Both the position numbers and the translations under genes were made by a program. The notes under the pieces are model-generated. The model ran no database searches. It was not told where the DNA came from and saw nothing but the letters and a program-made list of their open reading frames with translations. From assembly GCA_008015855.1 (NCBI GenBank), contig SSGK01000029.1, positions 1-13,129 on the forward strand: 13,129 nucleotides of DNA. The letters are read 5' to 3'. Of this stretch, positions 7,132 through 13,129 are shown one piece after another. The stretch's first letter is position 1, and the number at the start of each line of letters is the position of its first letter. This DNA comes from Candidatus Altimarinota bacterium. GTDB lineage: Bacteria > Patescibacteriota > Gracilibacteria > BD1-5 > UBA2023.

Positions 7132-7884
7132 ATGCTTACACCCGTACTAAAAAAATATATCAAGTCCCTCCATGACAAAAGAAATCGCCTGGAAGAATGA
7201 CGATTTCTTGTTGAGTGATGAAAGCCCCTTGTTGAACTCCTTCAATCGAATCACACTATCGAGTATTTATTTGTCACGGAGTGATTTCAAGATGAACATC
7301 ATGAACTACTTAAGAGGAGAGAATTTAGTGTTGTTTCACAGGCAGAAATAGAGAAAGCAGGGACACTTCAGTCAAATAATGCTTGAATTGCTATTCTCAA
7401 TATGTTTGATGATGAGAATGATACCCTCTGAGATATCGTTCTTGTTCTTGATGGGATAAATGATCCAGGGAATCTCGGGACGATTATGCGAATCGCAGAT
7501 TGGTACGGAATCACAACGATTATTGCCTCAAAAGATACGGTTGATTGCTATAATCCAAAGGTAATTATGGCAAGTATGGGATCATACCTTAGAACCCGCA
7601 TCCAGTATACGGATATAGAAAAATTCCTTCTCTCTCAAAAAGAATGAATCATTTTTGGGGCGTATCTTGGAGGAGAAAATATCCACACCCTCTCTTCGGA
7701 TTCTTTCTGAGAAAAAACCTTTCTTGTCATCGGAAGTGAGGCACATGGAATCCGCGATGGAATTGCATCTGCTATTCAGCGAAAGATAACAATCCCTGGA
7801 TTTTGAAATGCCGAATCACTCAATGCGTGAGTTGCAACAGCAGTGATACTCGATAATTTTAGACGACTTATTTCTCTGAAATAG
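7132..7884 (+). CDS. TrmH/SpoU-family RNA 2'-O-methyltransferase
   Basis: SPOUT-class enzymes of this family methylate ribose 2'-OH groups in rRNA or tRNA. The 250-residue product starts MLTPVLKKYIKSL, matching the usual MLTSxxNxxIKxL opening, with RFLVEGGK at 24-31 as the substrate-binding N-domain. The trefoil-knot motifs are all present: motif 1 INDPGNLGTIMRIADWYG (109-126), motif 2 LVIGSEAHGI (198-207) and motif 3 IPGFGNAESLNAGVA (221-235). Ten of the 22 glycines are TGA, including conserved Gly225 in motif 3. An ATG seven codons upstream (7111) is in frame, but the promoter and the homologous N-terminus favour 7132. The target nucleotide cannot be told from sequence (RlmB-, TsnR- and TrmH-type enzymes look alike). 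The last 17 bp overlap the end of the convergent gene. Confidence 0.93.
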
Positions 7885-8149
7885 AATCTACAATCCCAAG
7901 GGCTACCAATCGAAATGTTTTTGATCGAGGATTTCTCTCAAAGAAAGAAACAATATCACCCCCGTCTTCGTATTGAAAATGTGGAGGAATATCATAACTT
8001 CCAAATTTTCCATGAAGGAGTTGCCCATTTACCATTCGTGGAAAGTGCTTTATGCATCGACTGAGCTCTTCAAATGAAGCTCCTGGAGTAATATTTCTTA
8101 CGGGTACATGATTATTTACTTCTGCTCGATAGATAGATATATCGGTCAT
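7868..8149 (-). CDS. Small hypothetical protein, 93 aa
   Basis: The frame is open from ATG at 8147-8149 to TAA at 7868-7870 and contains no TGA; all seven glycines are GGN. The product is soluble and fairly conserved-looking (FEELSRCIKHFPRMVNGQLL, HGKFGSYDIPPHFQYEDGGD), with no motif I can name. Its end overlaps the convergent TrmH-family gene by 17 bp. No Shine-Dalgarno or clear promoter sits just upstream; instead a strong terminator lies at 8164-8201. Expression may depend on readthrough from the promoter at 8297-8324 (see the tiny reading frame at 8222-8290). A shorter plus-strand frame in the same DNA is also open, so the call is moderately secure. Confidence 0.62.
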   Translation of the reverse strand: MTDISIYRAEVNNHVPVRNITPGASFEELSRCIKHFPRMVNGQLLHGKFGSYDIPPHFQYEDGGDIVSFFERNPRSKTFRLVALGIVDSISEK

Positions 8150-8163
8150 ACATGAAAAAAATG

Positions 8164-8201
8164 AGAAAATAAAAAAACCTCCAAATTCTTTTGGAGGTTT
8201 T
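8164..8201 (-). terminator. Rho-independent terminator after the tiny peptide gene
   Basis: On the minus strand a 12-bp perfect stem (AAAACCTCCAAA 8174-8185 with 8190-8201) and an AGAA loop are followed by T7, A, T4. It lies 20 nt after the stop of the 22-aa frame and 15 nt before the start of the 93-aa gene. Confidence 0.88.
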
Positions 8202-8221
8202 CAAACATAAATCATCTTTTC

Positions 8222-8290
8222 TTATGCTCAAATACCCCCAGATACTGGAAGGACTACGAGGACAAGAATGAGTGATGATAATCTGTTCAT
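8222..8290 (-). CDS. Tiny hydrophobic peptide or leader peptide, 22 aa
   Basis: The frame ATG (8288-8290) to TAA (8222-8224) encodes 22 residues beginning MNRLSSLILVLVVLP and ending in a Gly/Ala-rich tail with one TGA as Gly. It is one hydrophobic helix after a basic N-terminus. The case for it being real is its setting: a consensus promoter (TTGACA-16-TATAGT) puts the transcription start exactly on the ATG, and a strong terminator follows, making a complete unit of about 120 nt. It could be a small membrane peptide. Alternatively, being Leu/Val/Ile-rich and followed by a terminator and then the 93-aa gene, it could be a leader peptide of an attenuator. A third possibility is that the unit encodes a small RNA and the frame is chance. 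I cannot choose between these from sequence. Confidence 0.45.
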
Positions 8291-8296
8291 ATGGTT

Positions 8297-8324
8297 ACTA
8301 TATTGATGTATAATCTTTTGTCAA
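8297..8324 (-). promoter_or_regulatory. Promoter of the tiny peptide unit
   Basis: On the minus strand a perfect TTGACA (8319-8324), a 16-bp spacer and TATAGT (8297-8302). Six nt separate the -10 from ATG 8290. The -35 overlaps the T run of the desaturase terminator, so the two units are packed end to end. Confidence 0.72.
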
Positions 8325-8349
8325 AAAAAGCGGAGGGTTTCCCCTCCGC
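8323..8349 (-). terminator. Rho-independent terminator of the desaturase gene
   Basis: On the minus strand an 8-bp GC-rich stem, GCGGAGGG/CCCTCCGC (8330-8337 with 8342-8349), with a GAAA tetraloop is followed by T7. It is the most GC-rich terminator in the window and lies 14 nt after the desaturase stop. Confidence 0.95.
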
Positions 8350-8363
8350 ATACTCCAACATCC

Positions 8364-9185
8364 TTACCGGAAATTGGATTTAAGGCGTGCCGCACGAATG
8401 AAGAGGAGAAAGCGGATAACCACCCACCCAATATCAAATTCGTACCATTTGCGACTGAATTTTGGAGATGTTGGGAATGCATGATGATTTCCATGCAATT
8501 CCTCTCCACCAATCCAAAACCCTATCGGTAAAATGTTAGCACTCCTGCGAACATTGCGAAATGTTTCATCCTGCCGTCCGCCAAATTCCGCTGGAACCCG
8601 ATCTCCATCCTGCCAATTTTGGTAGAGTATTTTCATACCTGCAAAACTGGCAGAAGCCCAGTGTCCAATGCCATTGATAATTCCTGCTGCATGAACAGGA
8701 ATCCAGAAGATATTGATGATCCAAAGGAGGATACCGATACCTCCAAATAACACTCCATATACCATCAACAAGAGGATGATTCCTAAAAGTGGATTCGGCG
8801 TATAGAGAGTTCGCTCTATCCAATCAGCTGGAGAACCAGAACCGTATTTTTCAACGGTTTCATGATTCTTTGCTTCATCGCGGTAGTACTTCACGCCGAA
8901 GAACAGAATATTCCAGAGACCTTTTTGCACAGGGCTATGAGGATCTTCTGGCCCTTCCACTTTTGCATGATGCTTCCGATGGATTGCTACCCATTCTTTT
9001 GTATTCATTCCGGTTGTGAGCCATAGCCAGAAACGGAAGAAATGAGAGACAATGGGATGGAGTTCTAAAGCTCTATGAGCCATGGTTCTATGGAGGTAGA
9101 TTGTTACCCCCATAATAGTTGCTTGAGTCGTGAAAATCATGACCAAGAAGAACTCTCCGAGGGTTAAATCAAATACAGTGTGCAT
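8364..9185 (-). CDS. Acyl-CoA/fatty-acid desaturase (delta-9 type)
   Basis: Membrane di-iron desaturases of this family put a cis double bond into acyl chains, using O2 and an electron donor. The 273-residue product has the three histidine boxes in the expected order: HRTMAH at 32-37, HRKHH at 69-73 and HGNHH at 231-235, plus NGIGHW at 171-176, which supplies the extra ligand in stearoyl-CoA-desaturase-like enzymes. Hydrophobic spans lie around residues 10-30, 47-60, 132-165 and in the central region. Length is normal and the gene looks intact. It differs from its neighbours: none of its 25 glycines is TGA, GC content looks higher, and it alone has a strong Shine-Dalgarno (AAGGAGGTG at 9190-9198, 6-nt spacing). 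These point to recent transfer from a standard-code organism or to selection for high expression. It stands alone between its own promoter and terminator. In a reduced cell it may modify acyl chains taken from a host, which is inference. Confidence 0.95.
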   Translation of the reverse strand: MHTVFDLTLGEFFLVMIFTTQATIMGVTIYLHRTMAHRALELHPIVSHFFRFWLWLTTGMNTKEWVAIHRKHHAKVEGPEDPHSPVQKGLWNILFFGVKYYRDEAKNHETVEKYGSGSPADWIERTLYTPNPLLGIILLLMVYGVLFGGIGILLWIINIFWIPVHAAGIINGIGHWASASFAGMKILYQNWQDGDRVPAEFGGRQDETFRNVRRSANILPIGFWIGGEELHGNHHAFPTSPKFSRKWYEFDIGWVVIRFLLFIRAARLKSNFR

Positions 9186-9189
9186 GATG

Positions 9190-9198
9190 CACCTCCTT
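9190..9198 (-). promoter_or_regulatory. Strong Shine-Dalgarno of the desaturase
   Basis: AAGGAGGTG on the minus strand, with AGGAGG 6 nt before ATG 9185. It is the only convincing ribosome binding site in the window, and it fixes the desaturase start. Confidence 0.88.
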
Positions 9199-9258
9199 GT
9201 AAAAAGATTGAAAAAACATCATCCACCTCTACGATTCTTGAGAGATAGATGTGTAATT

Positions 9259-9286
9259 ATTATGAAAAAGTGTCTCATAAAGTCAA
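9259..9286 (-). promoter_or_regulatory. Promoter of the desaturase gene
   Basis: On the minus strand TTGACT (9281-9286), a 16-bp spacer and CATAAT (9259-9264). It predicts a start near 9252 and a leader of about 65 nt carrying the Shine-Dalgarno. It is back to back with the plus-strand promoter at 9315-9342. Confidence 0.6.
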
Positions 9287-9314
9287 AAAAGTTTCATTAT
9301 CAACCTTCTCAACT

Positions 9315-9342
9315 TTGACATGTAATGTATTTTCTGTATAAA
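9315..9342 (+). promoter_or_regulatory. Promoter of the 171-aa gene (leaderless)
   Basis: A perfect TTGACA (9315-9320), a 16-bp spacer and TATAAA (9337-9342). The ATG at 9350 comes 7 nt after the -10, so the mRNA should start at or beside the start codon. Confidence 0.75.
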
Positions 9343-9349
9343 CACATTC

Positions 9350-9865
9350 ATGTATAATTCATTTCAATCAGGATATTGTGTTGGCATAACCCTTCACAAT
9401 AACGAACATCCTCATATAGATCAACTCGAATGAGATGGTATTATTCAGTTCTCAAAAGAATGATGATATAATACTGCAACACTCAATGGGGCTTTTGAAT
9501 GTAGAAGAAATGGAATTCTTCTTGTAACAGAATCTCTACGATTTCGTATTGGTGAAATCATTCCCTCTGAAAGAAGCCTTCAAAGTCTCCTTATGTGTTC
9601 GCAAGTAGAAATAGCGCAACCAAAAGGATGGCAACTTTTATCACAGCGACTTCACCTTCTCTCTCATTTTGAGATATGACTTTCTTCGGATGATGTAAAG
9701 CGGTTTCTTGATATCATGAAAAAATGAAGACTGGATGCAAAGGATATGGAGATTATAGATATGGCTCAAGAAAAATCAAAGATACATCTGAGAGAAATAA
9801 AAGAGCGTGTATTGGGCGATAAAAATAGAATCTTAGGAGTATGATGAGATTTAACTCTGTTTTAA
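9350..9865 (+). CDS. Hypothetical protein, 171 aa
   Basis: The frame runs from ATG 9350 to TAA 9863-9865 with TGA as Gly (at residues 28, 38, 39, 110, 126, 165 and 166). The N-terminal half looks like a beta-rich domain with many turns (YCVGITLHNNEHPHIDQLEG, GGYNTATLNGAFECRRNGIL). The second half is helical and charged (SSDDVKRFLDIMKKGRLDA, AQEKSKIHLREIKERVLGD). There is no signal peptide or membrane segment. I recognise no family, and no catalytic motif is visible. The start is supported by a consensus promoter placed for a leaderless message. It is divergent from the desaturase and convergent with the helicase, with two terminators back to back between them. Confidence 0.82.
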
Positions 9866-9867
9866 GT

Positions 9868-9897
9868 AAAAAAGGCCTCTCAACGGAGAGGCTTTTT
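9868..9897 (+). terminator. Rho-independent terminator of the 171-aa gene
   Basis: GCCTCTC (9875-9881) pairs with GAGAGGC (9886-9892) around AACG, and T5 follows. It lies just after TAA 9865. Confidence 0.9.
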
Positions 9898-9901
9898 ATG
9901 A

Positions 9902-9928
9902 ATAATAAAAGCCCGTATTGCTACGGAC
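9902..9928 (-). terminator. Terminator of the helicase gene
   Basis: On the minus strand GTCCGTA (9922-9928) pairs with TACGGGC (9911-9917), with one G-U pair and a GCAA loop. TTTTATTATT follows. It lies 27 nt beyond the helicase stop. Confidence 0.75.
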
Positions 9929-9955
9929 TTCTAAAATCTTATACAGTTGATGATT

Positions 9956-12424
9956 TTATCTAAGTTTTTTTCAAAACACCCAAGCAATGAATTTTTGGAA
10001 TCATATTGGAGTATACATGTCATCATTCCTCCATCCAAAAAGCGGGATAAGGCTTATAATTGGCCTCCCTTTGAATTCCATTTTTCGTATATCTATTGCA
10101 GTTAAATTCATCCATTCCTCAAAGGTTTTAGTTTTCAAGAATTCTAATGCCTGTTCTCTGGTAAGGATTTCAAGTTCTCTTCAAAACACCCAAGCAATGA
10201 ATTCCTGGAATCATAATTGAGAATATATGTCCATGTTATTTGGATTATCCCATCCAGAAATCTTGGCAAGTTCCCGAACTGTCCTCTCTTTAAATCTAAT
10301 TCCCCATCGTATATCCTTCTCACTTGATCTCATCCATTCCTCAAAGGTTTTAGTTTTGAAGAATTCTAATACTTGTTCTTTGGTAAGAGTTTCTCATTCT
10401 ACCTCAAACATCCAAACAAGGAATTCTTGGAATCATGATGCAGAGGATAATCGTACTTTATTTGGGTTGTCCCATCCAGAAAGTTTGATAAGACTGGTAA
10501 TTTTCTTCCCTTCGAATTCAATTTTCCTTATATCTTCTTTCGTTAGTTTCATCCAATCCTCAAAAGTTTTAGTTTTGAAGAATTCTATTACTCGTTCTTT
10601 GGTAAGGGTTTCAAGTTCTCTTCAAAACACCCAAGCAATGAATTCTTGGAATCATAATTGAGAATATATGTTCGTGTTATTTGGGTTATCCCATCCAGAA
10701 AGTATGACAAGGCTACGAATTTTCTTCCCTTTAAATTCAATTTTCCCCATATCACTTTGACCTAATCTCATCCATTCTTCAAAAGTTTTGGATTTGAAGA
10801 ATTCGAGGATTTCTTCTTGAGATATTACATTCCCATACTCATCCAAATCTCCATAAAGATCTTTTAGGTATCATACATCAAACTCTCATGAGTCTATGAA
10901 GTGTGTAATTCCTGATATTTTTGTTGTTTTCTTTGGGGGCTTTTCATCTCAATCATCTCATCATTCACTTCATTCTCACTCACCAAACCCCCCTCCAACA
11001 GACGAGATATTCCAAAATTTCGGTTCTATAACATAGGCATAATTTTTCGGGAGTGTTCCGTTTGCCTCGTTGGTTTCTTGATCTTTTTCGTAATCAAATG
11101 TTCGGAGAACTCTTCCAACTCATTGGATATACTTGGCTTCGCTCAGAATCGGTGCGAAATTGAGAGCACATCGGAGCGTTGGTACATCCCATCATTCAGA
11201 TACTTTTGTAACCGTCAGAACTACGTCGATTTCATTGGCTTCGAGCATCCTTTTCGCTTCATCCTCATTCACTCAGGCATCATATTTCCCATTAGATGAA
11301 GTAACTCGAATAGCTCGGAGTCATCGCTCTTCGAGGTATTTTTTCATGAATTCTGCATGCTCTATATCTCGACAGAATCCAACACCTGGGAGATATCCAT
11401 AATTTTCCTGCTTCAATTCGAGGTATTTATTTGCGATTTCGATGTAAGTGAATTCCCTCTTTTCATTCATGAATTTCGTGGCAAATTGATTCAAGATTCT
11501 CTCTCCAAGATTCTGATCCCCTATGTCTATAAAAGCTTCAGATACTTGAATAAACTGGGGCATATGGAGGACTCATTCCTCTACGAGATCTTGGATACGA
11601 AGTCCGAATATCTCTTCATACGTATCTCGTACACTCTTATCGAGAAGATTCGGAGTTGCTGTAAAAAGAAGTTCAAGTTTTTCGTTTGAAGAAAGTACAT
11701 CGGTTTCAAGAAGATCCTTATCTTGCTCTATAAGCACTTCTGTATCTACTTCATCATATGAATGCATCTCATCGAGTGCTTCCTGGGTCTTATCTCCGAG
11801 TGATCGATGGGCTTCATCTCTAATAACTACTTTGACTATACCTGAAAAATCTTGAAAGAGCTTTTTATCTTCTTTGAGACGAACAAAAGACTGATACGTT
11901 ATAATAATGATGGGGTTCGTAATTTTTTTTTCTCATATGGTTTGAAGTGTTTTCATTACGTCCTGTATAACCGTTCCATTTTCTCAGATATTGAATACAT
12001 TTTCTCACTCAAAATATTCACTTGTTTGTCATTTGAGATTGATTTTCGGAACGAGAATAACTGTTGGAAGCATGAGTGAGTCAATAATCTTCGTAAAAAG
12101 TCTTGTCTTTCCTGCTCCTGTTGGAAGCTTAATAAGTCACCTGGTTTTTCAGGAGATAATAAACTCTATAATCGACACTATACTTGCAATCTGTGATTTT
12201 CTTAAGCTATTATTTTTATTCTTAAGAACATCTATCAATTGAGAAATGATGAGTTGGAGATTGTATGCTAGTGTTGGATTAAGCTTTTCAGGTTGATTAA
12301 TAATACATGAGATAGCATCTTCAAATTTTTCTATAAGACGTTTTATTTCATGAATATCCTGTATATCTATATCTGATTCAAGATGTTTCATTTGCTCATA
12401 TATATCTTTTGTATTGAATTGCAT
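9956..12424 (-). CDS. DEAH-box superfamily 2 helicase with C-terminal tandem repeats
   Basis: This encodes 822 residues from ATG 12422-12424 to TAA 9956-9958, with many TGA read as Gly. After an all-helical N-terminal region (about 1-70) and a Q-like segment (LRKSQIASIVSIIEF), the ATPase core has Walker A LPTGAGKT (100-107), DEAH at 203-206 (VVIRDEAHRS), motif III TAT at 255-257 (LFTATP), VSEGWDVPTLRCALN (408-422) and motif VI QGVGRVLR (434-441). This resembles the ResIII/type III-type helicases. An acidic Gly-rich linker (about 477-493) leads to four tandem repeats of 73-74 residues (535-822), each with EFxKxKTFEEWM, IEFKGxxI, SGWDNPNN and GFQEFIAWVFG. No nuclease motif is seen. The repeat domain is not a family I know; it differs from the helicase-associated (HA) repeat and may bind nucleic acid or a partner. 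It appears to be a single-gene unit. A defence or DNA-repair role is possible but unproven. Confidence 0.92.
9959..10162 (-). repeat. Helicase C-terminal repeat, copy 4 (last, truncated)
   Basis: Residues 755-822. It carries EFLKTKTFEEWMNL, the DIRKMEFKG segment, FGWRNDD in place of SGWDNPNN, and GFQKFIAWVFGKK before the stop. It is 68 residues long against 73-74 in the others, and the most divergent around the GW motif. Confidence 0.85.
10163..10384 (-). repeat. Helicase C-terminal repeat, copy 3
   Basis: Residues 681-754, 74 residues (222 bp), one more than copies 1 and 2. It has EFFKTKTFEEWMRS, a changed centre (RWGIRFKERTVREL), then SGWDNPNN and GFQEFIAWVFG. The Gly of GFQ is TGA. Confidence 0.88.
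10385..10603 (-). repeat. Helicase C-terminal repeat, copy 2
   Basis: Residues 608-680, 73 residues (219 bp). It has EFFKTKTFEDWMKL, DIRKIEFEGKKI, SGWDNPNK and GFQEFLVWMF. Unlike copies 1 and 3 it lacks the Gly after the last Phe. Confidence 0.88.
10604..10822 (-). repeat. Helicase C-terminal repeat, copy 1
   Basis: Residues 535-607, 73 residues (219 bp). It has EFFKSKTFEEWMRL, IEFKGKKIRSLV, SGWDNPNN and GFQEFIAWVFG. DNA identity between copies is still high around FEEWM and GFQEFIAWVFG, which suggests fairly recent duplication or gene conversion. Confidence 0.88.
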
Positions 12425-12451
12425 AAAATGTACTATAGAAATATTTTACAT

Positions 12452-12479
12452 ATTATACACTATATATAGTTTTTTACAA
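12452..12479 (-). promoter_or_regulatory. Promoter of the helicase gene
   Basis: On the minus strand TTGTAA (12474-12479), a 16-bp spacer and a perfect TATAAT (12452-12457). It predicts a start near 12445, about 20 nt before the ATG. A second -10-like box, TATAGT, lies 7 nt before the ATG and would give a leaderless message. Confidence 0.6.
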
Positions 12480-12615
12480 AAAAGTGCATAAAAGAATATT
12501 TATTCAAGAAGAAGATAGTATAAAAATAAAATAACTCCAATTTTTTTTATTTATTTTATTTTTTGTTAAGTATACTTGATTATTTCAGATGTTAAGTCAT
12601 TTACAAATGAAATCA

Positions 12616-12690
12616 TGGTGGCGAGGAGTGGAATTGAACCACCGACACACGGCTTTTCAGGCCGCTGCTCTACCACTGAGCTACCCCGCC
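12616..12690 (-). tRNA. tRNA-Phe (anticodon GAA)
   Basis: A full cloverleaf can be drawn on the minus strand: acceptor stem GGCGGGG/CCTCGCC (one G-U), D arm with AGCTCAGTGGTAGAGC, anticodon stem GCGGC/GCCGT around the loop CTGAAAA, T arm with GGTTCAATTCC, and discriminator A followed by an encoded CCA (12616-12618). The anticodon GAA reads TTC and TTT. It lies between ybeY and the helicase, all on the minus strand. Confidence 0.95.
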
Positions 12691-12704
12691 AGGAGTGTGG
12701 GAGC

Positions 12705-12732
12705 ATATTATGGAAGTTGATTCGAAAGTCAA
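12705..12732 (-). promoter_or_regulatory. Probable promoter of tRNA-Phe
   Basis: On the minus strand TTGACT (12727-12732), a 16-bp spacer and TAATAT (12705-12710) give a start about 8 nt upstream of the mature tRNA 5' end at 12690. It lies in the 55 bp between the ybeY stop and the tRNA. Confidence 0.5.
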
Positions 12733-12745
12733 AATTTTTTTTGAA

Positions 12746-13129
12746 TTACTCGTATGTTTCATCGAATTCACGGGAAGTTGAGAGTCAGAATTTCTCTCTC
12801 AAAAAGGATTCATATGTCCACATATCCTCAAAGTCTTCATCATCTTCGTGATCAAATCCGATAATATGAAGGAGTGAGTGAATAAGGAGTATTGCAAATT
12901 CATCCTCCCGGGAGTGTCCGTATTTTTCTGCTTGTGCTGTCACTTTTGACTCGGAGAAGATGAGTTCTCCAGCAATATCAGTCTCTGCTATCTCCTCAAA
13001 ATCCTCATAATAATGGAATGAGAGAACATCCGTGTTAGAATCAATTCCGCGATGTTCTCTGTTGAGAGTCTGTACTTCGTCATCAGGAAGAAATGCGATA
13101 TGAACAATCCCCTTTTGAGTATCGGGAAC
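12746..13129 (-). CDS. ybeY: Endoribonuclease YbeY (5' end outside window)
   Basis: YbeY is a zinc-dependent single-strand endoribonuclease involved in 16S rRNA 3'-end maturation and ribosome quality control. The visible 127 residues end in TAA at 12746-12748 and contain one TGA read as Gly. The diagnostic zinc-binding motif HSLLHIIGFDH (HxxxHxxGxDH) lies at 12848-12880, preceded by the family's NTDVLSF and AGELIFS segments and followed by an acidic stretch with Met (HEDDEDFEDMW). With a family length near 150 residues, about the first 30 are missing beyond the window edge. The C-terminal tail (REKFGLSTSREFDETYE) is slightly longer than usual. tRNA-Phe follows on the same strand. Confidence 0.94.

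Noticed and set aside
8309..8314. Plus-strand TATAAT as a promoter
   Set aside because: The candidate -35 (TTCATA) is poor, and the transcript would run antisense into the desaturase terminator and gene with no plus-strand gene to serve.
9987..10661. Plus-strand frames (9987-10220, 10227-10661) rich in Ser with internal repeats
   Set aside because: They are antisense to the helicase repeat domain and inherit its periodicity. The minus-strand frame is continuous with the helicase core and gives conserved motifs.
12576..12851. A 91-aa plus-strand frame across the tRNA and the end of ybeY
   Set aside because: It runs antisense through a clear tRNA-Phe and into ybeY; it is the common spurious frame produced by the reverse of a tRNA.

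Overview
The window comes from a bacterium that reads UGA as glycine (genetic code 25), that is, a member of the Absconditabacteria (SR1) or Gracilibacteria (BD1-5) within the candidate phyla radiation. The evidence is direct: under the standard code almost every gene is broken at TGA, and with TGA = Gly the frames join into full-length proteins. Several TGA codons fall on near-invariant glycines: the Gly before the radical-SAM CxxxCxxC of RimO (3142-3144), the GFPGET motif of RimO (3604-3606), the NAG motif of the short-chain dehydrogenase (4190-4192) and motif 3 of the TrmH-type methyltransferase (7804-7806). Every real gene ends in TAA or TAG. The DNA is AT-rich.

Layout. 1-911: 3' part of a multi-pass membrane protein gene (+), with a terminator. 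912-1550: no convincing gene; hairpins, a possible decayed reading frame and a minus-strand terminator-like hairpin. 1551-2493 (+): a small secreted basic protein followed by a cytosolic protein of unknown function, with a terminator. 2593-4612 (+): rimO and an SDR oxidoreductase with its start 1 nt after the rimO stop. 4609-6198 (-): an unknown 202-aa protein, an 85-aa membrane protein and a YgjP-like metalloprotease-fold protein. 6275-7884 (+): a SAM-dependent methyltransferase and a TrmH/SpoU-family RNA methyltransferase. 7868-9185 (-): a small hypothetical protein, a tiny hydrophobic-peptide unit with its own promoter and terminator, and a fatty-acid desaturase. 9350-9865 (+): an unknown 171-aa protein. 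9956-12424 (-): an 822-aa DEAH helicase ending in four tandem 73-74-residue repeats. 12616-12690 (-): tRNA-Phe(GAA). 12746-13129 (-): ybeY, cut by the window edge.

A common theme is translation and RNA maintenance (RimO on ribosomal protein S12, a TrmH-type rRNA/tRNA methylase, YbeY in rRNA processing, tRNA-Phe). Expression signals are unusual. Recognisable -35/-10 promoters lie so close to the ATG that at least four mRNAs look leaderless and several others have leaders of only about 13-20 nt without a Shine-Dalgarno sequence. The exception is the desaturase, which has a strong Shine-Dalgarno, a leader of about 65 nt and no UGA among its 25 glycine codons, so it may be a recent import.

The items most worth following up are the helicase with its repeat domain, the desaturase, the leaderless promoter architecture, the tiny peptide unit at 8164-8324 and the secreted protein at 1551. 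No CRISPR array, rRNA or intact insertion sequence was seen.
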